A stretch of 64,000 nucleotides of DNA from Ancrocorticia populi (GTDB taxonomy: Bacteria; Actinomycetota; Actinomycetes; Actinomycetales; Actinomycetaceae), in the NCBI RefSeq assembly GCF_003123745.1, contig NZ_QETB01000003.1, forward strand, positions 186,001-250,000, in the 5' to 3' direction. A model generated the notes under the pieces. That model was not told the DNA's origin. It saw only the letters and a list, made by a program, of their open reading frames with translations, and did no database searches. The translations under genes and the position numbers were made by a program. Shown piece after piece: positions 38,452 to 47,677 of this stretch; the stretch's first letter is position 1; each line of letters opens with the position of its first letter.

Positions 38452-39405
38452 ATGGGAACTACGTGGCGTGATCTGATTCTGGACCAGCTCGATTTCTACT
38501 GGAACGTCCATCTGTGGCCGCGGTTGGAAGGCCTCACGGATGTCGAATACCTGTGGGAACCCGCACCCGGGGCGTGGAGCCTGCGCGAGGATTCGAACGG
38601 AACCGTAGTGATCGAATCGGCAGTGCCCGAACCACCCGTCCCGCCCGTCACCACTATTGCGTGGCGCATGGCCCATATTGGCCGCGACGTCTTCGGCAAA
38701 CGCGCCCGCGCACTTTTCGGTACCTCCCCCGCGCCCGCAGGCACGGATATGTATAGCGATCTTCACTGGCCCGAACCGCTTCCCCTCACCGCCATGGGCG
38801 GGTTATCCCTCCTGAACGAGGGATACTAGCTTTGGCGCGAGGGTATTTTTAGTATCGACGACGACGAATCTCTCCTCCAACCTCTCGGACCCATTGGTGG
38901 ACCCTATGCCGAGGAATCCTTGGCCGCGCTGGGCATGCACCTCAATAGGGAAATGATGGCGCACGGAGCGGAGATCTGCCTACTGCGAGATCTGTATCGG
39001 GTGCGCAGTTGGGAGAGCGAGCCGCTGGTGGGAGCCTGCTACGCCGGTAACGCTGGAGAAGTGAGCGCGAGGCTTCGGGACAACGCCGATCATGTGCGGG
39101 CGCTGGCGAATGCGCATCCCAGCTTGCTTGCCAATGTTGCTGCGCTCGGGCACTGGGACGTTGTGGAGCTGTTGGTGGCACTGGGATTCCCGCTCACGAG
39201 CGCAACCGGTACGGGCGCGACCGCTTTGCATTACGCCGCAGCGCAAGGGAACGAGGAGCTGGTACGGGGATTCGTTGCTCGCGGGGCCGATGTGGCTGCT
39301 CGCGAAGAACTCTACGGATTCGATCCGGCGGGGTGGGCCGAATACTTTGGGCATGCCGAGCTGGCGGGTTTTCTCCGCTCTCTTGGCGGCTCTGCGGCAG
39401 AGTAA
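38452..39405 (+). pseudogene. DinB-like domain fused to ankyrin repeats, in-frame TAG at codon 126
   Basis: One continuous 318-codon frame except for TAG at 38827-38829. Before it lies a DinB_2 helix bundle (LTDVEYLWEPAPGAWSLR, then IAWRMAHIGRDVFG); after it the same domain continues with LWREGIF and HGAEICLLRDLYR, which is the conserved end of the fold. Ankyrin repeats follow (about 215-310: GATALHYAAAQGNEELVRGFV). DinB proteins are metal-dependent thiol transferase/hydrolase folds; fusion with ankyrin is uncommon. ATG 38920 could restart the C-terminal part. Confidence 0.8.
38844..38870 (+). repeat. Dispersed motif copy within the DinB-ankyrin pseudogene
   Basis: TATTTTTAGTATCGACGACG followed by ACGAATC, 15 bp after the premature TAG. 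The Asp run aligns with a normally acidic DinB segment, so it may be ancestral coding sequence. Confidence 0.4.
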
Positions 39406-39436
39406 CTCGCAGCCTCGCTACCCCGAGGTTGCGTCA

Positions 39437-39461
39437 ACTCCCGAAAGCCAAACGCGGGAGT
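39437..39461. terminator. Hairpin between convergent DinB-ankyrin and MFS genes
   Basis: ACTCCCG (39437-39443) pairs with CGGGAGT (39455-39461), flanked by GCGTCA on both sides. Confidence 0.45.
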
Positions 39462-39542
39462 GCGTCAAATCTATACAAGGCGAAGGCTCGGCACCCTTAG
39501 CTGTTGAAGCAACGACGAGGCCCCTCAGAACCACAATGTCTC

Positions 39543-40733
39543 TCAGCTGGCGACAGGCTCAGAGAGCCGGGGTGCCCGCTTCCCCACCGAAAATGCAGCT
39601 AGCAGGATTACCGTTCCTCCTACCGCCAACACCACACCTGCTGCGGCCGGAGCACGGTAGCCCCAGCCTGCCGCAACAACAACTCCACCTAGGTATGCAC
39701 CAAAGGCGTTGGCTAAGTTGAAGGCGGCGTGATTCATGGCCGCGCTCATATTCGGGGCATCACTGGCTTCGCGCATGAGGCGAGCCTGTAGCCCATTGGT
39801 AAACAGGCTCATCGCGGTACCCATGAGGAACATGAGAGGAAGCACCACGTACCAGATGTGGGCGGTGAGGGAGATCAGAGTGAGCAGCACGGCCATGCCG
39901 CTAACGCCCGCCAAAGCGGATTTGTCTATGGACCGGTCCAAGCACGGCCCAGACACCAGCGATCCCATGGTCATTCCACACCCGTAGAGCACCAATACCC
40001 ACGGCAGTGCAGTTTCAGAGATACCGGTAACCTCTGTCATAGTGGGCGTGATGTAGGTGTAGAAAGCGAATGAGCCACCAAAACCTACCGCGCCAGCCAC
40101 CAGCGGCAGCCACACCTGAATGCGCGTCATGGACTGTAGTTCGGTCCGCGCTGAAGCACTGTGCTGGGGAGGGATACTAGGAAGAAGGCGAAGCAGCCCG
40201 AGAATTGTGAGCGCGCCGATGCCCGCCACCACCAGATAGGCCGCCTTCCATCCGAACTGGCTGCCCAGCCACGTGGCTGCAGGCACGCCCATGATGTTCG
40301 CAATTGAAAGTCCCAGAGCCGTGCGCGCAATCGCGGTACCTGACTTTTCCGGGCGGACTAAGCTGGCAGCCACAACTGCGGCAATCCCTAGCGTCACGCC
40401 ATGAGGTAGGCCGGTGAGGAATCGGGCTGCGATCAGAGTCGGAAGGTTGAACGCACAGGCAGTCAGAAGGTTGCCCACCGTAAATAGCAAGGCGCACATC
40501 ACCAAAAGCTTCTTGCGATCCATGCGCGGCGTCAGCACGGTAATAGATGGAGCTCCAATCACAACTCCGATGGCGTAGGCGCTCACTGCCCAACCAGCTT
40601 GGGGATTGGTGACGCCAAGATCGTCGGCAATCCACGGCAACAAGCTCATCGATGCGAATTCTGTGGTGCCTACGGCGAATCCACATGAAGCCAGAGCAGT
40701 GATGGCTAGTGATGCGGAACGTGCGCGGGGCAT
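39543..40733 (-). CDS. MFS transporter (DHA1/AraJ-like exporter)
   Basis: 396 residues with twelve membrane helices. Marks of the AraJ/CmlA-type drug:H+ antiporters: FAVGTTEFASMSLLPWIADDL in helix 1, PRMDRKKLL in loop 2-3, and GLPHGVTLGIAAVVAA in helix 4. Probably exports sugars or drugs; substrate not determinable. Followed by a divergent methyltransferase. Confidence 0.88.
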   Translation of the reverse strand: MPRARSASLAITALASCGFAVGTTEFASMSLLPWIADDLGVTNPQAGWAVSAYAIGVVIGAPSITVLTPRMDRKKLLVMCALLFTVGNLLTACAFNLPTLIAARFLTGLPHGVTLGIAAVVAASLVRPEKSGTAIARTALGLSIANIMGVPAATWLGSQFGWKAAYLVVAGIGALTILGLLRLLPSIPPQHSASARTELQSMTRIQVWLPLVAGAVGFGGSFAFYTYITPTMTEVTGISETALPWVLVLYGCGMTMGSLVSGPCLDRSIDKSALAGVSGMAVLLTLISLTAHIWYVVLPLMFLMGTAMSLFTNGLQARLMREASDAPNMSAAMNHAAFNLANAFGAYLGGVVVAAGWGYRAPAAAGVVLAVGGTVILLAAFSVGKRAPRLSEPVAS

Positions 40734-40878
40734 AAAGATTCCTAACGATCAATGACGGGATGGGCCCTAGGGCCCAAAAGACACGCGTTCGATCGTAGAC
40801 CTGCGCATTGTCAGACGCTAGCATCGGCAGCGGTGAGAGTGTTCACGCCCTGCGCCAATCACGGCGTAGCATCACTCC

Positions 40879-41778
40879 ATGGCTGGATCTAGGCACATTG
40901 GGACGCAAGGCGCCCGCTACACCCATTACACACACGGGCAAGAACCAGCAGTGCTTGCCTCCCATGGTCGCCGCACTGCGGAGAACTCCGCTGCCTACCT
41001 CTTGCCGTATCTCTCCCCGGGAATGAGCGTTTTGGACGTGGGTTGTGGCACCGGCACAATCACACTGGACCTTGCGGAGGCGGTAGCACCGGGGGACGCG
41101 GAAGCGTTCACGTCCGGAAAGGTCGTGGGTATAGATGCCTCTGACGAACCGCTGCAGATTGCACGTGAAAATGCAGCCGCGCGAGGTGATCAACGTACCC
41201 AATTCCAACGCGGAAACATCATGGCACTGGATTATGAGGCCAGCACGTTTGATGTTGTCCATGCCCATCAGGTTCTCCAACATCTCGACGATCCAGTTGG
41301 CGCACTTGCCGAGATGATCCGCGTCTGCAAACCCGGAGGGCTTGTTGCTGCCCGCGACGCTGACTATGGCGGGATGTTCTGGTCTCCCGAGCTCCCCCAG
41401 CTAGCCAAGTGGCGCGAGCTCTACTGCAAGATTGCACGCAGAAACGGCGGCGAACCCGACGCAGCCCGCTTCATGCGGAAGTGGGCAAGCGAGGCTGTTA
41501 CAAGAGCTGGGCATTCGGCCGGTACTGCGCACCCGACATCCGGGAGCCAGATTACCCTTTCCAGTTCGAGTTGGATCTACGCCACTTCCGAAGCTACTGC
41601 TGCCTGGGGACAAAGTCAGGCCGCACGCGTGAGCGGGCCATCCTTCCGCGGCCAAGCCACAGAGCTCGGCACCACCGAAGCAGAGACAGATGCCATTGCC
41701 GAAAGCTGGCGCGCATGGGGAGAATCCCCTGATGCCACCTTCGCGATTCCGCACGTCGAGCTGCTCATCCGCGTCTAG
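40879..41778 (+). CDS. Class I SAM-dependent methyltransferase
   Basis: 299 residues. SAM motif I VLDVGCGTGTITLDLA at about 52-67, motif II region FDVVHAHQVLQHL and post-motif GGLVAARDADYGGMFW. UbiE/arsenite-methyltransferase-like family without the arsenic cysteines. The segment around residues 205-235 is atypical but stays in frame and family character returns with SSSSWIYATSEA. Substrate unknown. Weak ribosome-binding site. Confidence 0.82.
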   Translation: MAGSRHIGTQGARYTHYTHGQEPAVLASHGRRTAENSAAYLLPYLSPGMSVLDVGCGTGTITLDLAEAVAPGDAEAFTSGKVVGIDASDEPLQIARENAAARGDQRTQFQRGNIMALDYEASTFDVVHAHQVLQHLDDPVGALAEMIRVCKPGGLVAARDADYGGMFWSPELPQLAKWRELYCKIARRNGGEPDAARFMRKWASEAVTRAGHSAGTAHPTSGSQITLSSSSWIYATSEATAAWGQSQAARVSGPSFRGQATELGTTEAETDAIAESWRAWGESPDATFAIPHVELLIRV

Positions 41779-41786
41779 GTGGCGGT

Positions 41787-41805
41787 GAACAGGGCCGGCC
41801 TGTTC
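41787..41805. terminator. Bidirectional hairpin between methyltransferase and oxidoreductase genes
   Basis: GAACAGG (41787-41793) and CCTGTTC (41799-41805) form a 7-bp GC-rich stem around GCCGG, 9 bp after the methyltransferase stop. Confidence 0.55.
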
Positions 41806-41843
41806 GCGGGCTAGGAAGGGCGTCGCGTTCCCCTGCCGTATAG

Positions 41844-42854
41844 CTACTTCCAGCCGCTGATGACAACCTTCCCGACAGTGTGGCCGCCTTCTATTAGCGC
41901 GTGAGCCTCGCGCAAGGTATCGGCGGATATGGGTGTGAGGGTTTTCGTCGTCGTCGTTCTAATTAAATCCTTATCCACGAGGCCCGAAACAACGTTCAAA
42001 ATCCGGTGCTGTTCGATCATATCTGGCGTCTGCTGGACCGGCCGAGTGAACATGAACTCCCAGTGCCAGGCGATGCTTTTGCGCTTAAGCGGGGACATAT
42101 CGCGCGGGCTATCGTCGATCGCAACGATGTGTCCAAACGGGCGGAGGATCTGCGCATAGGTCTCAATCTGATCTGCTGAGTGAGCGGAAAACACCCAATC
42201 CACCCCATTAGGTGCTATCTCAGCAATCTGGCCGGGGATATCCTCGCGATGGTTGATCACTTGCTCAGCTCCGAAGCCGCGCACCCATGCAGCCCGTTCC
42301 TCATCGGACGCCGTAGCAACCACGGTGACGTTCGGAAGGAAAACCTCAGCCAGCTGGAGCAGGATCGATCCAACGCCACCGGTCGCACCAACCACCAAGA
42401 GCGTGCCAGTAGAGGCGTCAGTTAGGCCCAGCCGATCAAACAGGGCCTCCCACGCGGTGATCGCTGTCAAGGGCAACGCTGCCGAATCCACGAATGATAG
42501 CTTTGTGGGCTTACGGCCCGTGATCCGTTCATCCACTACATGCAGGCGCTGGTTCGTTCCGGGCCGATCGATGCTGCCCGCGTAAAACACCTGATCACCC
42601 GCAGCAAAGAGTGTCACCTCTGCGCCAACGGCGCGCACTGTGCCAGACGCATCAAAACCAAGCACCCTGAAACCCTCGGCCGGTGCCCCGGCGCGTTGCT
42701 TCACGTCCACCGGGTTAACCGAAACCGCTTCCACCTCCACAAGGAGATCATGCGGGCCGAGTTCCGGCACATCAATCTCGCGCTCGATAAACGCCTCCGG
42801 GTGGGTGGCCGACAAGTTCTGCTCGTAACCAATTGCGATCGTTGTAGTTCCCAT
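41844..42854 (-). CDS. Zinc-type/quinone oxidoreductase (MDR family)
   Basis: 336 residues, QOR-like MDR without structural zinc cysteines: VSVNPVDVKQRAG, GFDASGTVRAVG, NADPH loop LLVVGATGGVGSILLQLA, and a C-terminal LREAHALIEGGHTVGKVVI. Likely reduces quinones or enones with NADPH. A motif copy (41941-41968) encodes Arg-Thr-Thr-Thr-Thr-Lys. Confidence 0.88.
   Translation of the reverse strand: MGTTTIAIGYEQNLSATHPEAFIEREIDVPELGPHDLLVEVEAVSVNPVDVKQRAGAPAEGFRVLGFDASGTVRAVGAEVTLFAAGDQVFYAGSIDRPGTNQRLHVVDERITGRKPTKLSFVDSAALPLTAITAWEALFDRLGLTDASTGTLLVVGATGGVGSILLQLAEVFLPNVTVVATASDEERAAWVRGFGAEQVINHREDIPGQIAEIAPNGVDWVFSAHSADQIETYAQILRPFGHIVAIDDSPRDMSPLKRKSIAWHWEFMFTRPVQQTPDMIEQHRILNVVSGLVDKDLIRTTTTKTLTPISADTLREAHALIEGGHTVGKVVISGWK
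41941..41968 (-). repeat. Dispersed motif copy inside the quinone oxidoreductase gene
   Basis: Minus strand reads AATTAGAACGACGACGACGA followed by AAAC, with an AT-rich left side as in the consensus. Confidence 0.45.
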
Positions 42855-42906
42855 ACCGCCTATCGTCCCGCACCCGCCCTAGTGGGAGTCAAGAGGTCCG
42901 AGAACC

Positions 42907-43668
42907 CTATGCGCTTTCCAGAATCCCTTCAAGGGTCTGCATCGTCACCACACTGCCATGAAGCAGCTCGGCCGGACCGGCCAAAACCGAAGCTGGCTCT
43001 TCGTTCGGCTCTCCAAGGCTTGTGACAACGAGCGATGCGTGTGGGAAGGCCGCGTCACGGGTCAGTGCGCTCACGGTCACCAGATGCCGTAAGCCGGCAT
43101 TGAAGGCCGCCGTTGCGCCCGGATTCGAGTCTTCTATCACCACGGTCTGTTGCGGATCAGCACGGAGCGCCGAAACCGCAGCCAGATATATATCTGGAGC
43201 CGGCTTCTTCGCCTTCACAGAATCGCCGGCGAAGATGCCGTCAATACTATTCGGGGTGAGAACGGCGTTGACCACGGCTTTCACAGACGAAACTGCCGAT
43301 GTGGAAGCCATAGCTACCGTCCAGCCATCTGCTGTCGCCTGATCCACCAAGCGCCGTACACCTGGCCTACCGGGGATTTTGCCGCTCTCAATAGTTTCAA
43401 TGTATTTCTGGGTCTTGGTCTCGTGCAGGCGAGCGACCAGTCCGTCAAGATCCGCTTCGGTCAAGCCCGTCCGGTACTCCGGATGTCTCTCGAAGTACTG
43501 CCGAATGCGTTCCTTCCCGCCACCGATCAGTACGAGCTCGCGGTATTCGTCTAACTCCCATCGAAACGGCAGGCCGGCTTCCTCGAACGCGTAGTTGAAG
43601 GCTGGAAAATGGCCGTAGAGCTCAGTGTCCGCCAGCACGCCATCGCAATCCAGAAGAAGTGTCTTCAT
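42907..43668 (-). CDS. HAD-IA hydrolase, CbbY/beta-phosphoglucomutase-like
   Basis: 253 residues from ATG 43668. HAD motifs: I LLLDCDGVLADTE, II MASTSAVSS, III KAKKPAPDIYLAA and IV VVIEDSNPGATAAFNAG. CbbY-type enzymes dephosphorylate sugar bisphosphates such as xylulose-1,5-bisphosphate; beta-phosphoglucomutase is an alternative. Upstream of it lies the GH3 glycosidase gene in the same direction, which could supply sugars. Confidence 0.85.
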   Translation of the reverse strand: MKTLLLDCDGVLADTELYGHFPAFNYAFEEAGLPFRWELDEYRELVLIGGGKERIRQYFERHPEYRTGLTEADLDGLVARLHETKTQKYIETIESGKIPGRPGVRRLVDQATADGWTVAMASTSAVSSVKAVVNAVLTPNSIDGIFAGDSVKAKKPAPDIYLAAVSALRADPQQTVVIEDSNPGATAAFNAGLRHLVTVSALTRDAAFPHASLVVTSLGEPNEEPASVLAGPAELLHGSVVTMQTLEGILESA

Positions 43669-43776
43669 TTCGTCACGCTTTCCCCTCGATCCAAAGGATG
43701 TGGCTAATGGAATCCGGTATTCCTTGCATGTTCCCAAGTATCTCGCACTTCTTCCGTGCCGCGGAGAACTACGGCT

Positions 43777-46068
43777 CTAAACCACCTCGAACCCGACCTC
43801 CAGAAGGTCCTCATCCCGAGAGGACGGCCCGAGCTTCAGCTTGAACTCCCCCGGCTCCACCACACGCCGCTCGCGTGAATCGACAATCGAGCACGCGGCA
43901 ACGGGAATCTCGATGTGCACATCCACCGATTCACCCGGTTCTACGCGCACCTGCCGATAGCCCTTGAGCTCCTTGTCGGCCCAAGACACCGATGTCACCA
44001 CGTCGCTGATATAGGCCTGAACGGTCTCCAGTGCGGGGCGATCGCCGGTGTTGGTGACGGCAACGCTCCCCCGGACCACGCCACCATCGCGTGAAAGCCG
44101 GTCTGCCTCCACGCGCGGATTCGAGTATTCCACGCTCGTGTATGAAAGGCCGTACCCGAAAGGATAGGCGGGCCGCTGGGTCAGATCCGCATAACGCCGC
44201 CCGTGCTGTCCCCGAATCTGGTTGTAATAGGTGGGTTGCTGGCCAACGTGCTCGGCAAAGGAAATAGGCAGACGCCCGCTCGCCTCCACTTTCCCGAGTA
44301 AGACTTCGGCGATCGCCTGGCCTCCCTCCATCCCCGGATTGGCAACCCACAGTAGCGCCGCGGCACGGCGAGCGGATTCCGGTAGTACCAGGGGCTTGGA
44401 GGCGAGCAATACCACCACCATCGGCGTCCCAGTCTCCGCCAGCGCATCTAGCAGCGCCACCTGCCCGCCCTGCAGCTCGAGAGTAGCCGTTGAGCGCGCC
44501 TCCCCCACGAGTTCAATCCGGTCACCCACCACGGCCACAACCACATCGGCGGCCTTCGCTTTAGCCACCGCTTCTGCAATCTGCTCCGTATCAGGCTCAG
44601 CTGGCACGGCGATGGGCGGACGCGGCTGGCCGTCCGCAAACGTGGCGCCCTCCGGATCCGGTTCCAACCGGACGATCTCCGCGCCCTTCGAATAGGCCAC
44701 TTCCCAGCCGTCTGGCACCTCGCGGCGCAGGCCGTCCAGAACTGTAGTGATCAGCTTCCGTGGTTGGCCGGCGTCCATCCAGTCGATCTGCCCCGAGTTT
44801 CCGGCCCAGTCACCTAGTTGGGTTTGGGCATCATCCGCAAGAGGTCCGACGACGACGACACGCTTGCCCTCCCCCGCATTCCCCGCCGGTTCCTCGTGGC
44901 CTTGGAAATGGATTGGCAGAAGAGGTAGGGTGCCGTCATTTTCGAGGAGCACAATGGACTTGCGCGTGATCGCGAGATTCACGGCTCGATGGTCCGGCGT
45001 GCCAATGTTGGCCGCTAGCGCGCTTGCAGTGTCCGCAGGGCGCCGCCGATCCTCGAAGAGTCCCATTTCAAACTTCGTTGTCAGGATATGACGCACCGCG
45101 TCATCCAGATCGGATTCTTGCAGCAGCCCCCGGTCAATGGCATCCAACGCGCCCTCGAAGAAGCTCGGCGTTGTCATGATCATTTCATTGCCGGCGTGGA
45201 CGGCGGCGGCCGCGGCATGAGTAATGTCAGGTTGAATCTGCTGTTCCCACACCATTCGGCCCACGTTGTCCCAGTCGGTCACCAGAACGCCTGTGTAGCC
45301 CCATTCGCCGCGCAAAACGTCGGTCAACAACCACTCGTTGAGCGTGATCGGGATACCGTCGGTTGTTTGGTACCCGAGCATGAATGCACCGCTTCCTTCG
45401 CGGGCTACCTTCTCGAATGGCGGCAGGAACCAGGAACGCAGCTTACGGTGAGAGATATCTGCCTCGGAGGCGTCCCGCCCGCCCTGAGTTTCCGAGTATC
45501 CAGCGAGATGCTTGGCAGTGGCCAGCACGGCCGTCCGATCAGTCAGGCCGTTGCCCTGATACCCGTGCATCAGGGCGCTAGCGAACTCACCGATGAGGTA
45601 GGGATCCTCTCCGAATGATTCGTCCACGCGTCCCCACCGCAGGTCCCGTGCAATACACAGCACCGGAGAGAACGTCCAGTGTATTCCCGTCGCCGCTACC
45701 TCAACGGCAGTCGCGCGGCCTACCTGCCCGATCAGGTCGCGATCCCACGAGGCCGCCATCCCCAGTTGGGTGGGGAACACCGTTGCTCCTTCCCAAAAGC
45801 CGTGGCCATGGATGCAATCGTCGGCTACGAGAAGTGGAATCTTCAGGCGAGTTTGGTCCGTCAGCCTGTGAGAATCCAAGACCTTAGCGGGTGACGCGTG
45901 CAAAATGGAGCCGGCATGCCTACCCACGATGATGTCTTCAAGGGAGCCGCGGGCATCCAGTTGGAGCATTTGTCCCACTTTCTCCTCTCGGTTCATTCTG
46001 GAGAGAAGGTCCTCTACGCGCTCGGTGATGGGTAATGATGCATCTTGATAGGGCATCTTCTTAGGCAT
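43777..46068 (-). CDS. Glycoside hydrolase family 3 beta-glucosidase/beta-xylosidase
   Basis: 763 residues from ATG 46068 (TAGGAG upstream). GH3 N-terminal barrel with catalytic nucleophile D265 in LVTDWDNVG; KHLAGYSETQGGRD loop; C-terminal GH3 domain and a fibronectin-III-like domain ending with VEPGEFKLKLG. BglX-like. No signal peptide, so it acts in the cytoplasm on imported oligosaccharides, presumably releasing glucose or xylose. No transporter is adjacent. Confidence 0.9.
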   Translation of the reverse strand: MPKKMPYQDASLPITERVEDLLSRMNREEKVGQMLQLDARGSLEDIIVGRHAGSILHASPAKVLDSHRLTDQTRLKIPLLVADDCIHGHGFWEGATVFPTQLGMAASWDRDLIGQVGRATAVEVAATGIHWTFSPVLCIARDLRWGRVDESFGEDPYLIGEFASALMHGYQGNGLTDRTAVLATAKHLAGYSETQGGRDASEADISHRKLRSWFLPPFEKVAREGSGAFMLGYQTTDGIPITLNEWLLTDVLRGEWGYTGVLVTDWDNVGRMVWEQQIQPDITHAAAAAVHAGNEMIMTTPSFFEGALDAIDRGLLQESDLDDAVRHILTTKFEMGLFEDRRRPADTASALAANIGTPDHRAVNLAITRKSIVLLENDGTLPLLPIHFQGHEEPAGNAGEGKRVVVVGPLADDAQTQLGDWAGNSGQIDWMDAGQPRKLITTVLDGLRREVPDGWEVAYSKGAEIVRLEPDPEGATFADGQPRPPIAVPAEPDTEQIAEAVAKAKAADVVVAVVGDRIELVGEARSTATLELQGGQVALLDALAETGTPMVVVLLASKPLVLPESARRAAALLWVANPGMEGGQAIAEVLLGKVEASGRLPISFAEHVGQQPTYYNQIRGQHGRRYADLTQRPAYPFGYGLSYTSVEYSNPRVEADRLSRDGGVVRGSVAVTNTGDRPALETVQAYISDVVTSVSWADKELKGYRQVRVEPGESVDVHIEIPVAACSIVDSRERRVVEPGEFKLKLGPSSRDEDLLEVGFEVV

Positions 46069-46295
46069 CGTTGCTCCTAGAGGTATTTGCGGTCGCGCCA
46101 GTATCCAGTCTGTCAGATACAGTCGCTGCATCGAACTCTGACTGGCCGGTGGCCGTACCACGAGCCTGGCCCACCACGATTCCTGTGAATCCCCTGCGCC
46201 TCTTTGCGCAAAGGCACCCCGACCATTGACCGGCCGTCCGGGCTCCCATAGCCTCAAGATCAGGAGATGTCTTAGAGAGTGCGGGCGAGGAGCAC

Positions 46296-46979
46296 ATGCA
46301 CATTGTTTTAGTCCACGGACTATGGCTGAGGGTTTCGGTGTGGGATGAGGTTCTCGCACTGCTGATAGCCAGCGATTACATGCCAATAACTGCAGTCCCA
46401 CTGCCTGCGGATGCTAGCTCCGCCAGCCCCACCACACTCGAGGATCAACTCGACGCCGTGCTGGCCGCCATCGATTCCCAGCCAGAACCAGCCGTGGTTG
46501 TGGGGCACTCGGCGGCGGCCACCCTCGCGTGGATGGCCGCGGATCGCAGGCCAGACCGTGTAGCCCAAACCGTTCTGATTGGTGGCTTCCCCCAGTCGGG
46601 TGGCGAACAATATGCGCCGTTCTTCCCGATCGTCAACGGCGCCATGCCATTCCCCGGCTGGGAGGCGTTCGAAGGCCCCGACTCTGAGGATCTTACCGGC
46701 GCTCAATGCCAAGAAATCGCCTCAGCTGCCATTCCTGTTCCCGAAGCCGTAGCCCGCAGCACGGTCACCTACACGTCCGAGGCGCGATTCGATGTTCCAA
46801 CCGCCCTCCTCTGCCCCGAGTATTCCCCTGAGCAAGCCCGCAAGTGGATTGCAGCCGACGATGTTCCGGAGCTGTCCCGCACCAAGCACGTTTCTTACGC
46901 GGACTTGGACTCCGGGCACTGGCCGATGCTCACGCGCCCGGCCCAGCTAGCCGCGGCCATCGCCGATTTCGCGGAGTAG
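46296..46979 (+). CDS. Alpha/beta hydrolase
   Basis: 227 residues. MHIVLVHGLWLRVSVWDEV with the oxyanion HG, nucleophile Ser in VVVGHSAAATLAW, acid region and the final His in DSGHWPML. Esterase or lactonase-like; substrate unknown. Its last codons (Phe-Ala-Glu-stop) form the start of the direct repeat shared with 48119-48182, meaning the neighbouring cassette was inserted right behind this gene. Confidence 0.85.
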   Translation: MHIVLVHGLWLRVSVWDEVLALLIASDYMPITAVPLPADASSASPTTLEDQLDAVLAAIDSQPEPAVVVGHSAAATLAWMAADRRPDRVAQTVLIGGFPQSGGEQYAPFFPIVNGAMPFPGWEAFEGPDSEDLTGAQCQEIASAAIPVPEAVARSTVTYTSEARFDVPTALLCPEYSPEQARKWIAADDVPELSRTKHVSYADLDSGHWPMLTRPAQLAAAIADFAE

Positions 46980-47019
46980 TACTGTCCCGGATCGGTTTGT
47001 ATATTGACGACGACGAACC
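46956..47019. repeat. Direct repeat, left copy (flanks the DUF6941/DUF4258/DUF2283 cassette)
   Basis: 64 bp covering the last codons of the alpha/beta hydrolase gene, CTGTCCCGGATCGGTTTG, and the dispersed motif TATATTGACGACGACGAACC. Aligns to 48119-48182 with 58 of 64 bases identical; the inner 53 bp (46967-47019) differ at only two positions. Confidence 0.9.
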
Positions 47020-47084
47020 CCGTCGCAGCATATTAGCTTCACCAATGCTTCAGCGATCGACTTACCGTCGGCCACGGATAGCCG

Positions 47085-47435
47085 TTAGCAGGGGGCAAAG
47101 TCCGCCGATAGACGCCTGTGAGAGACCGAGTCCGAAGTAACGCTGAATTTCCATCCTCGTTGAACTGGCGAAGTCACGCGAATGAGTGTGTCGCTAACCT
47201 CTGAACTCACGTGATAATCCTTGAGGATATCTTCCACTGGGATCGTCGTACCGAGGCCTAGAATTTCAATCCCAACGACCATGCCCAATCGGTCCAGATC
47301 AACCAACACGAAGTCATTCACGGGAACTGTTCGATCTACAGACTCGCTGGAGAGCTGGATATATGCAGCGTCGGCCTCACTGTCTGTAGTGACAACTACG
47401 CGAGGCTTCTCGTTTTCGAGCATCTTCCACCTCAT
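47085..47435 (-). CDS. DUF2283-domain protein (antitoxin-like)
   Basis: 116 residues. DUF2283 core: VVVTTDSEADAAYIQLSS, then FVLVDLDRLGMVVGIEILGLG, followed by a 45-residue C-terminal extension. ATG 47435 overlaps the DUF4258 stop (ATGA), so it is translationally coupled; ATG 47423 is an alternative. DUF2283 genes commonly sit beside DUF4258 genes and are thought to form toxin-antitoxin-like pairs; not proven. Confidence 0.8.
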   Translation of the reverse strand: MRWKMLENEKPRVVVTTDSEADAAYIQLSSESVDRTVPVNDFVLVDLDRLGMVVGIEILGLGTTIPVEDILKDYHVSSEVSDTLIRVTSPVQRGWKFSVTSDSVSHRRLSADFAPC

Positions 47436-47677
47436 CTTTCCCCATTGAGCCGATAACAAGTAACTAGCTTCAATCTACCATCGTCCGAGGGCGGCCACGA
47501 GGTTACTACGCCCACAGGTGGAGGAGGTTCATGGTCTCTGAATTTCATCTCAGCAGGGCTCTTACCTGGCAGCCGAATATCTGGACAATTGACGGCTTCT
47601 TCAACTCGTTCTATCGTGACTCCACGCTGAACCATGCGTTCGCGGGCATGCCGAGTCACGCTGAGTTTGTACCTCAC
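47432..47677 (-). CDS. DUF4258-domain protein (toxin-like)
   Basis: 81 residues. The N-terminal SVTRHARERMVQRGVTIERVEEAV is the DUF4258 signature (His and Arg near the start as in small RNase-like folds) and LVTCYRLNGE closes the beta sheet. Middle gene of a coupled trio with overlaps of 4 bp on both sides. Probable toxin partner of the DUF2283 protein. Confidence 0.8.
   Translation of the reverse strand: MRYKLSVTRHARERMVQRGVTIERVEEAVNCPDIRLPGKSPAEMKFRDHEPPPPVGVVTSWPPSDDGRLKLVTCYRLNGER

Noticed and set aside
44841-44858. GACGACGACGAC run in the GH3 gene as a motif copy
   Set aside because: It encodes the family-typical Val run before the GPLAD segment and lacks the AT-rich left side.
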